A stretch of DNA of 64,000 nt from Eutypella sp. D-1 (Eukaryota; Ascomycota; Sordariomycetes; Xylariales; Diatrypaceae): NCBI GenBank assembly GCA_023313575.1, contig JAJTTP010000003.1, forward strand, positions 3,038,001 through 3,102,000. The letters are read 5' to 3'. Position 1 is the stretch's first letter. Each line of letters opens with the position of its first letter. Made by a program: the position numbers and the translations under genes. Shown in pieces: positions 1 through 10,526 of the stretch. Under the pieces are notes generated by a model. That model saw only the letters and a program-made list of their open reading frames with translations. It was not told where the DNA came from and did no database searches.

Positions 1-1327
1 AGACTGGTCTGGTGGTCGTAATAGAGACAGAGGCACTCATTGGACGGAAGCTCATCGAAATGGAAGCCACTGAATGTCCTACCACCTACTCTAATGTGTG
101 ATAGTCCCATTATGGTGCCCATTGGTGGTACTAGGTAGCTGATGACTACATACCATTACACAAACTACAACCACAACATGCATTCATAGGTACAAAACGT
201 AATAGAGCAGCTAGCAAACAGGGTAAATTCAAAGTCTGTATCACCTCCTCAGCTTGCCAGCTTGCGTATATGAGGTCCATAGTGACTACCTAACAGGTTG
301 CAGGGTTGCAGGGGGTATCAGATTGCCTGACAGCCTGAGTCTAGATCAGATAACCTTCTTGCTTACATAAGTCATCGATCACATTAAGAATACTCCACTA
401 AATTACCTTAAGCAGTAATGCTAGGTAGACAGAGACACATACCTGGGCAATACATACTACTAGCTTGTTACAGCAGTGGTTACAAGCTGGCTGGTAGTAC
501 TTACATTAAAGCTGCTCAACGATAACCCGGAAGATGCGGATTATGTTAGAAGAACTATCAGAGCGAATTCACGGCATAATGCCAGCTTAGACTTTTCATG
601 CCCGGTTGCCCGGATGCCTCATCACTCAAAACCTTCCAAGGTTGGAACTATCTACCTACTGTAGGTACCTCGGTGCGCGTCGTTGCGACGAATTATACCT
701 AAGTATAGCCTAGGTACGTACCCGGTCTAGTACCTATACAGGTAAGTAGGCATTGATGGATGTAGTGGCACCATCCTTGCATGCTGTCTTTACAGGGAGT
801 CTTTACAACCTGGAAGGTAGCACTGTACTTGGAAGCTTGGTATCAGGTCGGAACTACCATGAACTACCGCTCTTCATACTTACCTGGTAGTATGAATGTA
901 TGTCTACCTACTCCGTACTTTACTTCATATACTTACATGCCTACATAACTACTTCTAACCAACCTTAGAACCTTGGAAGATAAATATTCACACTGAACAC
1001 GAAGGGCTTCCTGCTTGCATCCATTCCACTTACATATCTCTCTACATTTACTGTGTGCCTACCTAGGTACCTACATACCTGGGTAGATACCTGATACCGC
1101 ATAAATTAAACATCCTAGCCCTGGGGGTATACGGAATAATATTGTTAAAGCTGTGAGACGGGGACCTGACGGATGGCCTCACTTCATTCAGTATCACTGT
1201 CTGCTACCTACAGCGTACCTACGTAACTATCTAGATCTAGCCAAACATATAAGCATCACACGTTAACAACGGTCTGAACGGTCTGAACGGTCTGAACGGT
1301 ATCCACGGTATCCACGATAGCTATAGC
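1..1327. other. Gene-free left edge, AT-rich intergenic
   Basis: No ORF here looks coding; the only one above 60 codons (about 476-664) has no recognisable motif. The stretch is rich in TAGGTA/TACCTA words, including palindromic CCTAGGTA at about 709 and 1062. A TATA-like CATATAAG lies about 80 nt before the VPS9 gene start. The last 60 bases hold the tandem repeat listed separately. Confidence 0.6.
1271..1315. repeat. 9-nt tandem repeat just upstream of the VPS9 gene
   Basis: Three perfect copies of GGTCTGAAC are followed directly by two copies of the related unit GGTATCCAC. All units are 9 nt and share GGT....AC. The array ends 12 nt before the start codon at 1328, so it lies in the 5' leader or core promoter. 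Confidence 0.9.
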
Positions 1328-3781
1328 ATGGCTTCAGAAACTCCAACCAAAGCTGCCGCCGAGCCACGTCCGGGTTCACTAAGGAGCACCAAGTCCTTCC
1401 CCAGACACCAGATATCCGACTCGAGCGATCCCTTATCGAGTGGTCCAAACAGTCCTCGCCGGGCGAGCACTTTTCAAGATGGCTCAGTTCCCGAGATCAC
1501 TGTCGCAGAGACCAGTGCGCCTCAACCCTCACCAGGCACCGACACCTTCGAGTCGGAATCCAATGAAGACCTCATCGAACCTCCTCGCGCCTCCGTTGAT
1601 ATGGACGAGATACCAATCGAGCTAGTGAGCATGATAGACAAGTAAGCCTGATTTCTAGGCATCTAGGCATAATAAGATTATCTATATAGGCTTTTAATAG
1701 GCAACGACAGTCCGTTGACTTAAATCCCGTGCTCTTAGTTTTATAGACTCCCTGTCCGCCAAAGTCCATTCGAAACCCCCGAATATCGATAACCTGTCGA
1801 AGCTGTTCCAGGATTTTTACCATTCCGCCGCTTCCCACATACAGACCCATATAAACAGCCTAGCTTACCGGCAAACCCGAGACACTTCGCGATCAGCTAG
1901 CTTAACCTCCGCCTCACGGACTTCCTCTGCTGCCAGCATCTTGCGGGCGAAAGCCGCGTCTATCGGGAACAGGGACAAAGCAAAAGTCACTCCTACCAAG
2001 GAATCGGAGCAGCAGATGCTCACCGTCGAGGAATATGCGGACAGGAAACGGGCGCGGAAAGCACTGGAACAGAAAAAGATGATCCTGGAGGAGGCAGTTG
2101 AGCGGCGACTTTGTGAGGGAATCTACGACAGGATATATCGCCACAGAAGCACGCAGGATGAGGCACAAGACGACAAGCTGAGGTCCAAAACAGCTGCTCT
2201 GGCTCTTGTGGGAATTGGGCCTGCGGACTTGGGGGTCGACCTCGGGGAGCTCCCTGGGGACGATCCCGACGCCTTGGCTAAAAGACAGGAGGAAATCCGG
2301 GAACACCTCGGCCAAGCCAGGAAAGACCTGACTATCATGAACGAGAAGAGATATCCCCTAGGCAAGCTCAACTGGCTGAAAGCTGCCCATAAGAGTATTG
2401 TGGATACTTTGTCGCACTTCCACCCCTCATCCTCGGCCGACGAGATTATGCCCATGCTCATATACACGCTGATCACCATGCCCCCCGAAAAGCTAAACGT
2501 CATCAGCGACGCCAACTTCGTCCGGAGGTTCCGCTGGGAGGAGAAGATCGAGGGCGAGGCTGCCTATTGCTTGACGAACCTGGAGGCCGCTATCACGTTC
2601 TTGGACACAGTGGATCTTGCGAGTCTCCGAGCCAATGAGCCGGCGTCTGGGCAACCCAAGCTTGACGGCGAATCGGGGGTGTCGAGGGCCGAGACGTTCC
2701 CCCCCGCGTACACCGCCGGGCTTTCCACGACCAGCGGGAGCCAGGCTACCACGACAACCGAGAACGCAGCGGCGTCGAAGCCTCTGCCATCCACGGTTCA
2801 ACGGCGCAGGTTGAGCGATCTGATCCACACCCCGGCCCAGGCCATCGGAAGCGCTAGTGACACGTTTTTCAACACAGCCGACCAGGGGTTCAAGACGATC
2901 GGTGCCAGCCTGGGCGACAGCTACAAGTTCTTGCTAGGAAAACTACGAGACACGACGGCCGACGGGAAGGAGCTGATCGTCCCGCGGACCCTAGACGATG
3001 CGCGGAAGCTCATCGGGACCCCGCCCCCGGACGACGACACCTCGGTCGACGGCTCAGCCACTGCTGCGCCCAGGAGTGCAACGAGGGCGCGGTCCGGCTC
3101 CGCGAGGGAGGACAGGGTGCTTTCGCTCGTCGGCGGCAGGAAGGCGGTTAGGGACCACAGCGCCGACAGCGCCCGGAGCGCCCGGAGCGCGAGCAGCAGC
3201 AAAAAGGCCGTCAAGGGAGAGGAGGGTGGCAAGGACGCGACCGCCACTCTGTCGTCGTCGCCTGCCGCGGGATCCGCGTTCTCACCAGCCAACGCGCCAC
3301 CCCTGGTGGAGTCGATGCGGAACTTCGGCAACTCCCTGAACCCCATCAACCGGCTCTCTGGTGGCATCAACATGATGCGCGGGTTCGGGCGCCCGACGCC
3401 GTCGCCGACGCCGACCGCCGGAAAAGATGCCCCCGCCGCTGCCGGTAAGGCGACGGACGGCGGCGACCTGGCCACGGTAAATCTTTTCTCATTAAGCCCT
3501 ATCAACACCCCCCCTTTTCCCTTTCTACCCCCACCTCCTTTCTATACCCCTTGCATTCGCAGCAGCATCACACATGAACTAACACAATGCTACAGGCATT
3601 CCCGGACCTCGCAGCGGCGCTGCCGCCCAAGGAGCCACCGCCGAAAATCAAGCCGCCGAGCAGGAGGTTCATGGAGCTCCAGAACCCGTCGGACCTCCGG
3701 CTCGGCGAGGTCCTGGAGCTGCTCCGGGATTACAGGAGGCTGGCGACGGCGCTGAGGGACCTCGATGCCTTTGAGAAGTAA
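1328..3781 (+). CDS. VPS9-domain protein, probable Rab5-family guanine nucleotide exchange factor (Muk1-like)
   Basis: Model: join(1328..1641, 1739..3476, 3596..3781), 745 aa; both introns are GT..AG and keep frame. The VPS9 core lies at about residues 295-400. It shows the family's Asp-x-x-x-Pro pattern in ADEIMPMLIYTLI and the conserved Tyr in the helix YCLTNLEAAITFL. A helical segment before it (about 110-300) matches the usual helical support of VPS9 domains. The family activates Rab5/Vps21 GTPases on early endosomes. The region after the domain is long, Ser/Ala/Pro-rich and looks disordered. It ends in a short helical segment around LGEVLELLRDYRRLATALRDL. I see no CUE ubiquitin-binding domain, so the protein resembles yeast Muk1 more than Vps9. 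The start follows a short tandem repeat. Domain call is firm; the exact Rab substrate is inferred. Confidence 0.87.
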
Positions 3782-6086
3782 AAAGTAAGCTAAGCTAAGC
3801 TAAGCAAGTAGTAAGTTAAGTAAAGCGTGCGGGTCACGGTCACAAGATAGATAAATGGGTGGACGTGCGGTGTGGGTTATCATCATCAATCAGGCAGGGA
3901 GCGTCTGCAAAAAATCGAGATCATCACGATGGGATGAATGCTTTTTGTGTTTGGCGCTTTTTTGGGGGGGGGGAATCAGGTCGGGGATGAGATAGACATG
4001 AAGTATCTATATATATACATATTTACGACGTACGTCAAAACTAGCTGGCCGGTCATCGAAGATCTTGCAATAATCCAGACGAACAGAGACGGAGCGCAGA
4101 ATTGTTAAATGGTTCACGCTGAGGTAATATCATAACATATCTAAGCTACTTACTGGCCTACCTAGACTTTATGTGCAGAGTTATTACCACCACATGCAAA
4201 ATCATGCTTCTTACATATGATGTGGTGTTGAGTGAGCCAAGGGCATCATGGACCGACCAGTAAAGAAACACCAGCCATGAGAAGGTCTCTTAACTTCCTT
4301 CTATACATAACTGTATGTACGTCTTTATCATCAAGTTGTCCCAGTCTATACCAGTCAGTAGGTACCCAGACCCTGAAGATCCAATTCCTATTCCGGTCAT
4401 CCTGTTCCTGTTCCTGTTCCAAGGTCGAACAGAGGCGCGCGCAGCGGTCCGCCGCCGCCCGCCTGTCGTCACTCACCCGCCCTGCCCTGCCCTGCCCGCC
4501 CTTCCAGCAAGACAGGGTAGGGCAAGGCGAACCAAGAACCCCCAACCTACCTTTTTTCTTTTTTTTGAACCCTTGAACCCTTGAATCTCCCCACTCAATC
4601 AGTAAAAGCGCCAAGTCGTGGACATAATAACTGGGTCAATTGAACCCCCTTGCCCCCCTGGTGATGGGAGTGGTACCCATCAGCCATTTCCTCTATAAGT
4701 ATTGCTGGCAGGGCTAGACTTTACATAGTAGCAAACAAGATGTTTATCGATACGGGGGCTGGGGGTTGCTGGTTGGCTGGTGGCAGGGGTTGGCTGAAAG
4801 TGGAGCAAGGGGAAAAAATAGGGGATCTGGGCTGGGTGGTTCGACTTTGGGGGGGGATGTTGGCGTAGGCGCTAGTCCCAGATATGGAAGTTTCGGGAGC
4901 CAATCTCCTGGGCAACCAGCGGCAAGAACAGGCGCTACCCGCACAACAAAGGAAACAAAAAAGTAAACTGCCCCGAAAATGCGGAGTTGGGTTTTCCCAT
5001 TGACGGGGGGGAAGGGGGGGCTGGCTGGCTACTTCCGCAGGTAGGTACGATAGTTAAGTAGGTACTAATTAGCTGTGGACAAACAAGTGTACGTATTACG
5101 CGTTTATGTAAGTACTTTATGCGTGTACTTTATGTATGTACATAGTATACTGACTGACAAGCAGCTTGACAAGTAAAAGACCGACCTTGGAAGAAGCCCA
5201 ACTTTGCAGGGTTTCCCATTCCAGGTTCCTATTCCCATTATTAACAAGAACGTATTAGAGTAAGTACATAGTAGGTTATCAACAATCCCCATAAACCAAC
5301 ACCACCACCACCACCACCCCCCCCCCCTTCTCCCCTTCCAAGCAGGCGGACGTAGCGGTAGCGGTAGCGGTAGCGGAAGCGGTATTGGGCAAACAATTGA
5401 TCAGATCAAATCAATGGGGAACTTGTCTTGCACCGCGCCCAGTTCGAGTTGAAATATTATGAAAATATTGACGACATCATTATCGTCAGAAGCAATACTA
5501 GGAGAAACAGATACGAAGAAGGCATCGCCACTGTCTCTATCTCCGTTTTCTTCCTCCTGGTTGTCAACAACACCAATACTAGTATCAACAGAAACATCAA
5601 CATCAACAGTGACACCACCGCCACCACCTCCTCCACCTCCACTGCCACCACTGCCACCACCGCCTCTTCTTCTACTTCCAGGCCAACTTCTTCGCCTTTG
5701 TCATCCCGGTTCAGTCCCTGAATAGAAGAATATCATCGTCGTCCAGCTACATCACCTTCGCCTCCCCGCCCCCACCGATATTCAAGGGGAACCAGAAGAC
5801 GACTAGAGAACCCCCAATCGTCACCCCATCTTCCGTCACCGCCAGCAGACTTACACACGTCTCCCATCCCCATCCCGCAATTAGTTCCCGCGCACTCAAA
5901 GAAACGGCCAGTCTTTGACGAGAAAGGAGTCCTCCCTCCCCCTCCCCCAAAGGCGCGCGTCAAAGACACTGGCACCGATTTTTTTTTCTTCAAGGTCATC
6001 CCTTCCATTCATCTCGACTAGACTAGTTACTGGCCCGGCACTGCTACAGAGCAGCAGCAGCCAGGCTCTCTCTCCCCCTGACCAAG
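3782..6086. other. Intergenic between the VPS9 gene and alpha-actinin
   Basis: No supported gene. The stretch begins with a (TAAGC)4 repeat right after the VPS9 stop (about 3786-3805) and has a G10 run near 3964. A CCA repeat grades into C11 (about 5299-5327), followed by a hexanucleotide AGCGGT-type repeat (about 5353-5382). The ACC/CTCC-rich tracts at 5580-5700 produce low-complexity ORFs that I do not believe. The final pyrimidine-rich stretch is probably the alpha-actinin 5' leader. Confidence 0.6.
5299..5382. repeat. CCA repeat, C11 run and AGCGGT hexamer repeat
   Basis: A CCA trinucleotide array runs into an 11-base C tract. About 25 nt later come four copies or near-copies of a hexamer, AGCGGT or AGCGGA. 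This is simple-sequence DNA in an intergenic region with no coding role visible. Confidence 0.8.
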
Positions 6087-8423
6087 ATGGATCAGAAATG
6101 GATCCACGTTCAGGAGAAGACCTTCACCAAATGGTGAGTCCTACACTCTACACCGATTTGTTATATACGCAACTGCCGCAGCTGCCGCAGCAGCAACAAG
6201 AACGATTGCATTCATTTCCCAAAAAAAAAGCCGGTCGACAGTACTGACCTTGCCCGTCATGGCGGATGACGCTATATAGGCTTAACACGAAAATCGTAGC
6301 AAGGCATTTAGTGGTGAAGGATCTCGTTAAAGATTTAAGTGATGGTGTAAGTCTTGGTCTGTCTACATCCCCCTTCCCCCTTTTCCTCTTTCACGTGTAA
6401 TTACATGATACCTACCTGTCACCCCCCACCCCCCTTATCACCATGTAGCTAAACTCTCAACCTTTCATCCGAAGGTCATGCTCATCCACCTTCTCGAATG
6501 CCTGTCCAACGAATCATTAGGACGATATGCCGCGAAACCCAAATTACGCGTACAAAAGTTCGAAAATGCCAATACGGCGCTCGACTTCATCAAGTCGAGG
6601 GGCATTCAGATGACCAACATTGGCGCTGAGGATGTCGTCGACGGCAACCGGAAGATCATCCTCGGCTTAATATGGACCCTCATTCTTAGGTTCACCATCA
6701 GCGACATTAACGAGGAGGGTATGACGGCGAAGGAGGGTCTTCTCTTATGGTGTCAGCGCAAGACTGCTTGTTACGAGGAGGTCGAGGTGCGCGACTTCAG
6801 CACTAGCTGGAACGACGGCCTCGCCTTTTGCGCTTTGCTCGACATACACCGGCCCGATCTCATCGACTACGATTCCCTGGACAAGTCCGACCACCGGGGC
6901 AATATGCAATTGGCCTTCGATATCGCCCACAAGGAGATCGGCATTCCCGACCTGCTCGATGTTGAGGACGTGTGCGATGTGGCCAAGCCCGACGAGAGGA
7001 GTTTGATGACGTACATCGCCTACTGGTTCCACGCCTTCTCTCAGATGGAGAAGGTCGAGAATGCGGGTCGCCGGGTGGAGAAGTTCTTTAACAACATGCA
7101 AGGCGCATGGGAAATGCAGAGCGCCTACGAGAGGAGAATGGCCGCGCTACTACAGCAGATCAAGGAACAGATTGAGTCGTGGCAGGAGTCTACTTTCGAG
7201 GGCACCTACACCGACGCGAAGAGGCAATCGTCCGAGTTCGTGGGGTACAAGAAAGGCAAGAAGAGAGATTGGGTGGCCGAGAAGAGCGAGCTGGCGACAC
7301 TATTAGGCAACATCAAGACGAAACTCGGCACGTACCGCCTCAGGGCATATGAACCTCCCCCGGAGCTGAGCTTGGAAACCATGGATAAGGAGTGGGCAGG
7401 GCTGACCAAGGCCGAGATGATGCGGGGCCAGCTGATCAACGAGACCATCCGAGAGTACGTCGTGACCTGCCGAGCATCGTCCCTAGCCCAATCGCTAATC
7501 CGGATTACAGTATCAAGAATGCCCTGCGCAAGTCGTTCGCAGACAAGGCCAACGACTTCGCCCTGGCGCTTAACACCATGCAAGTCGCCATCTCAGGTCT
7601 CGAGGGCGATGTGGAAGACCAGCTTCTACACGTACGGAGGCTGAGCGACAGCCTACCCCCGCTAGACGCGTTCCTCGAGAAGATCGCCGCCGTCGACGAG
7701 AAGTGCCAGGAAGCCAATATCGAGGAGAACGATTTCACGACCTACACGTACGATGAGCTGACCTACGAACTCGGGCTCGTCAAGTCGTCCGTGCAGAAGA
7801 AGCTTGCGTTCCTCGAGAACCAGATGGTGGCGCGGGACATGACGAACCTAACGCCGATCCAGCTAGAAGAGTTCGAGTCGGTGTTCCGTCACTTCGACCG
7901 CGACGACACCAACTCGCTCTCAGAGCTGGAGTTCTCGGCGGCGCTCGCGTCCCTGGGGCTCGTGTTCAGCGAGGACGAGATGCACGACTACTTCGTCGAC
8001 ACGGCGAGCGGGCGGGACCGGGTGACGTTCGAGCAGTTCATCCGGTTCATGGTCGATGTGACGGAAGACCAAAACACGGCGGAGCAGGTATTCCAGTCGT
8101 TCCAAGAGGTAGCGGACGGCAAGCCGTACGTGACGGAGATGGACCTGCGGCACTCGCTCGTACCGGACGAAGTAATTGAGCAGCTCGTGGAGATCATCCC
8201 GCCCCACAGCGGCCCCGACATGTCCCAGGACCGCGGCCAGCCCCAGTACGACTATATCAGCTTCATGGAGAAGCTCATCTCCCCGCCCGAGGGCAGCACC
8301 GCCGCCAGCATCCTCGAGGACATCACCAACGGCCGCAGCAGCCCCACCAAGAGGCCCGGCAGCAGCCGCCCGGGAAGCCGGCCCACCAGCTACCACGCCG
8401 GGCAGCAGAAATCGAGTCCCTAA
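6087..8423 (+). CDS. ain1: Alpha-actinin, actin cross-linking protein
   Basis: Model: join(6087..6133, 6280..6346, 6475..7454, 7511..8423), 668 aa; all four exons keep phase. It starts MDQKWIHVQEKTFTKW, the standard start of the first calponin-homology domain (about residues 6-112). CH2 follows (about 122-228), beginning TAKEGLLLWCQRKT. A spectrin-type coiled-coil rod occupies about 240-470. EF-hands lie at about 477-545 (first loop DRDDTNSLSELE, Asp at 1 and 3, Glu at 12), and a degenerate C-terminal EF-hand pair at about 550-610. The order CH-CH-rod-EF is diagnostic. Fungal orthologues (S. pombe Ain1, A. nidulans AcnA) have a short rod, as here, and bundle actin at septation rings and hyphal tips. 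The last 40 residues are Ser/Pro/Arg-rich and look disordered. The two tiny 5' exons encode the first 38 residues. Confidence 0.95.
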
Positions 8424-8587
8424 CTGATACTGAACCAAAACTGAACTGAACTAAACTCAAAACTTAAAACTAAAGTCCGGTCGTCGAAGTTAGGTTGATG
8501 GGGGTTCTTTTTTAATTACCTAATGCGCGTAAGGAGGATTGAGCCTGAACCTGTTTGATTTTAGTCAAGAGTCGAGGAGGAACAGAG

Positions 8588-8626
8588 GTGTGTGTGTGTG
8601 TGTGTGTCTGTGTCTGTGTCTGTGTA
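8588..8626 (+). repeat. TG / TGTGTC microsatellite
   Basis: Uninterrupted GT dinucleotides run for about 19 nt, then grade into copies of TGTGTC. The tract lies about 165 nt past the alpha-actinin stop, likely in or near its 3' UTR. Confidence 0.9.
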
Positions 8627-8739
8627 TACTTGAGTAGGCATTGCAACGATCGGGTGTTCAGCAATCCCTATATATTTTCGGGGCGGGTTTCTTGGCGTGG
8701 TATATTTGAGAGAGCTATTCCCCCTCCTCCCGTTCCCCT

Positions 8740-8754
8740 CCCCCCCCCCCCCCC
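8740..8754. repeat. C15 homopolymer
   Basis: Fifteen consecutive C, preceded by a C/T-rich stretch. Part of the repeat cluster downstream of alpha-actinin. Confidence 0.9.
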
Positions 8755-8829
8755 GGTGCTTTTTTTGGTATCTTCTAATACCACCCCGGCCCTTCTGAAG
8801 TCAGGCAGTTGTTACAGAAGAGAAAGGAT

Positions 8830-8900
8830 GAAGAGAGAGGGGAGAGAGAGGGGAGAGAGAGGGGAGAGAGAGGGGAGAGAGAGGGGAGAGAGAGGGAGAG
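8830..8900. repeat. 11-nt GA-rich tandem repeat
   Basis: About five to six near-perfect copies of an 11-nt purine unit, GGGG followed by AGAGAGA, make a roughly 70-nt all-purine strand. Such polypurine mirror-like tracts can adopt triplex DNA; that property is inferred from composition only. Confidence 0.9.
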
Positions 8901-9188
8901 GATCAGGGGAGCCCAGTCTTTCTTCACCCAACCCCCCCCCCCCCGTCACGTCACCGGCGTTACCGCACGGCCGAACAGTGGGAAGAAAAGGAAATGAAGA
9001 AAGGGAGAGTTACGCCATGAAGGGAAGGAGACGAGAGGAGGGTCGGGGACGGATGACCCACGACCGATTCCGTTCCCATCCCGTCCCCGTCCCCGTCCCT
9101 GTTTTGTTGTCCGCTCCGCCTATGTAAAGAACCCCCCCGAAAGGTGGTCATATACCATTACTCATAGTTATTAGGTACATAGTTACTA

Positions 9189-9213
9189 TACTACTACTAC
9201 TACTACTACTACT
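9189..9213. repeat. TAC/ACT trinucleotide microsatellite
   Basis: About eight copies of a TAC triplet, followed by a short C-rich tract. Confidence 0.9.
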
Positions 9214-9430
9214 CCCCCTCCCAGATTTCAGATTGCGGACCCCTACGCCTTTTCTTTTTTTCACTTTTCCCATGCGTCTGTTGATGATCTACCCGTATTC
9301 CGTACTTCTGCTACCAGCTGTGATGCCATGTTATTTATTACACTTCCCTAGTCTCAAGGTTGTTTATTTATCCCGTCTAGGTCCTAGCTGACTCCTTCCT
9401 TTGAGAACAACCTCGAAAGTTACGGAGGCC

Positions 9431-9452
9431 GGGGGGGGGGGGGGGGGGGGGG
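9431..9452. repeat. G22 homopolymer
   Basis: Twenty-two consecutive G, the longest homopolymer in the window. It could form G-quadruplexes, and its exact length is likely uncertain because such runs are error-prone in sequencing. Confidence 0.85.
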
Positions 9453-10420
9453 TTGTTAGTGGCTTGTTTAGAGCTCTGGTTTTTATTATAAGGATAGCTG
9501 TAGGGAAAACGTTAAATCTGGTGGATAGGGAGTAATACGCTCCCAACAGCCTGCAATGAAGTTTCGGCCCTGTATAGATAGGAGGGTTTGTTAGGTATTG
9601 TACTAGAGGCAACAGTCGGGTCTGGCGACGGTGAAATTCATCCATCCGAGGATATACTGTTATGTCGCCGATCTCTCGAATACGGCCGAGAGAGAGACCA
9701 TCTACTCGCATAAAGGGGTGGCGACTCATTGCCAATTCCATGTTACTCATATAGTCGGGGCTCGGCTTACGATGTGACGATGGTTCAGTTTGAGCAGGTC
9801 TCCGTCATCCGGTGTTTCTTCGCTCTTCTGTTTCACATATGAGATGGATGGCTTTGTCATATATTGTTGAGGGATCTGAACTACAGGGCAGGGAGCTCGA
9901 AATCTAGTCATGGACCCGGGTGATACTTTCTGTACTGCTTGGTCGTATCTGGTAAGGGGGGGGGGTGATTCAAATAGACTATAAGTCGCCGTAGGATGCT
10001 GTTGTGCGGCACAGAGCTAACACTCCCCCGAACTCAACAGGGGATGTCTAACATTCCCCTGTTCTATATCCTTCTGGTTTGTATACATATCTCTTTTCTT
10101 TTCTATCTCTGAATAATATTGCTGATGCCGTATGCCAGTCCAAAGGAATCCATACCAATGCCTAATATTAATCAGAATGTCGGGCAATAAACGATTAGCC
10201 ACACCCTGTCTCATAACTATGACCTCACAAACTAGGGGGCTGTCAAAAATAAAGGCCGCCGGTCGGAACATGAACAGAGTGAGGTCTCTAGATCAGGTAG
10301 AGGGCTGGTGATTACGCATATTTCGACGGGTGGTGGCGTTCACAGCAGACTGATCACTGGGTAATGCCCACAGAGTCTCGAAAGCCAAGGGGGTCGCTGC
10401 TGATGGGAGAGAAAATAGCA

Positions 10421-10428
10421 TATAAATA
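10421..10428 (+). promoter_or_regulatory. TATA box of the secreted metalloprotease gene
   Basis: A consensus TATAAATA lies 99 nt upstream of the start codon at 10527. Its position and orientation suit a core promoter with a leader of about 60-70 nt. No other core element is recognisable. Confidence 0.45.
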
Positions 10429-10526
10429 AACCCTACTTAGTTCTAGTCCTCCAGACATCCTTAGCGGAGGTGAGGTAAGACAACCGCGCATTTTGACATA
10501 CTGGGCTATAGTACTCCAATACGAAT

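Larger units (their letters stand above)
8424..10526. other. Intergenic, dense in simple repeats
   Basis: No supported gene. The first kilobase carries a TG/TGTGTC microsatellite, a C15 run, an 11-nt GA-rich tandem array, an ACT microsatellite and a G22 run, each listed below. Beyond 9.5 kb the sequence is unremarkable, apart from a short hairpin at 10036-10063 and a TATA box at 10421. ORFs in the repeat block are translations of repeats. Confidence 0.6.

Noticed and set aside
5428..5725. Overlapping ORFs rich in Thr/Ser or Pro
   Set aside because: They arise from ACC/CTCC microsatellite-like sequence. Several frames are open at once and no domain is present.
8555..9127. 190-codon ORF through the repeat cluster
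   Set aside because: It is the translation of TG, polypurine and C-run repeats and is low complexity throughout.
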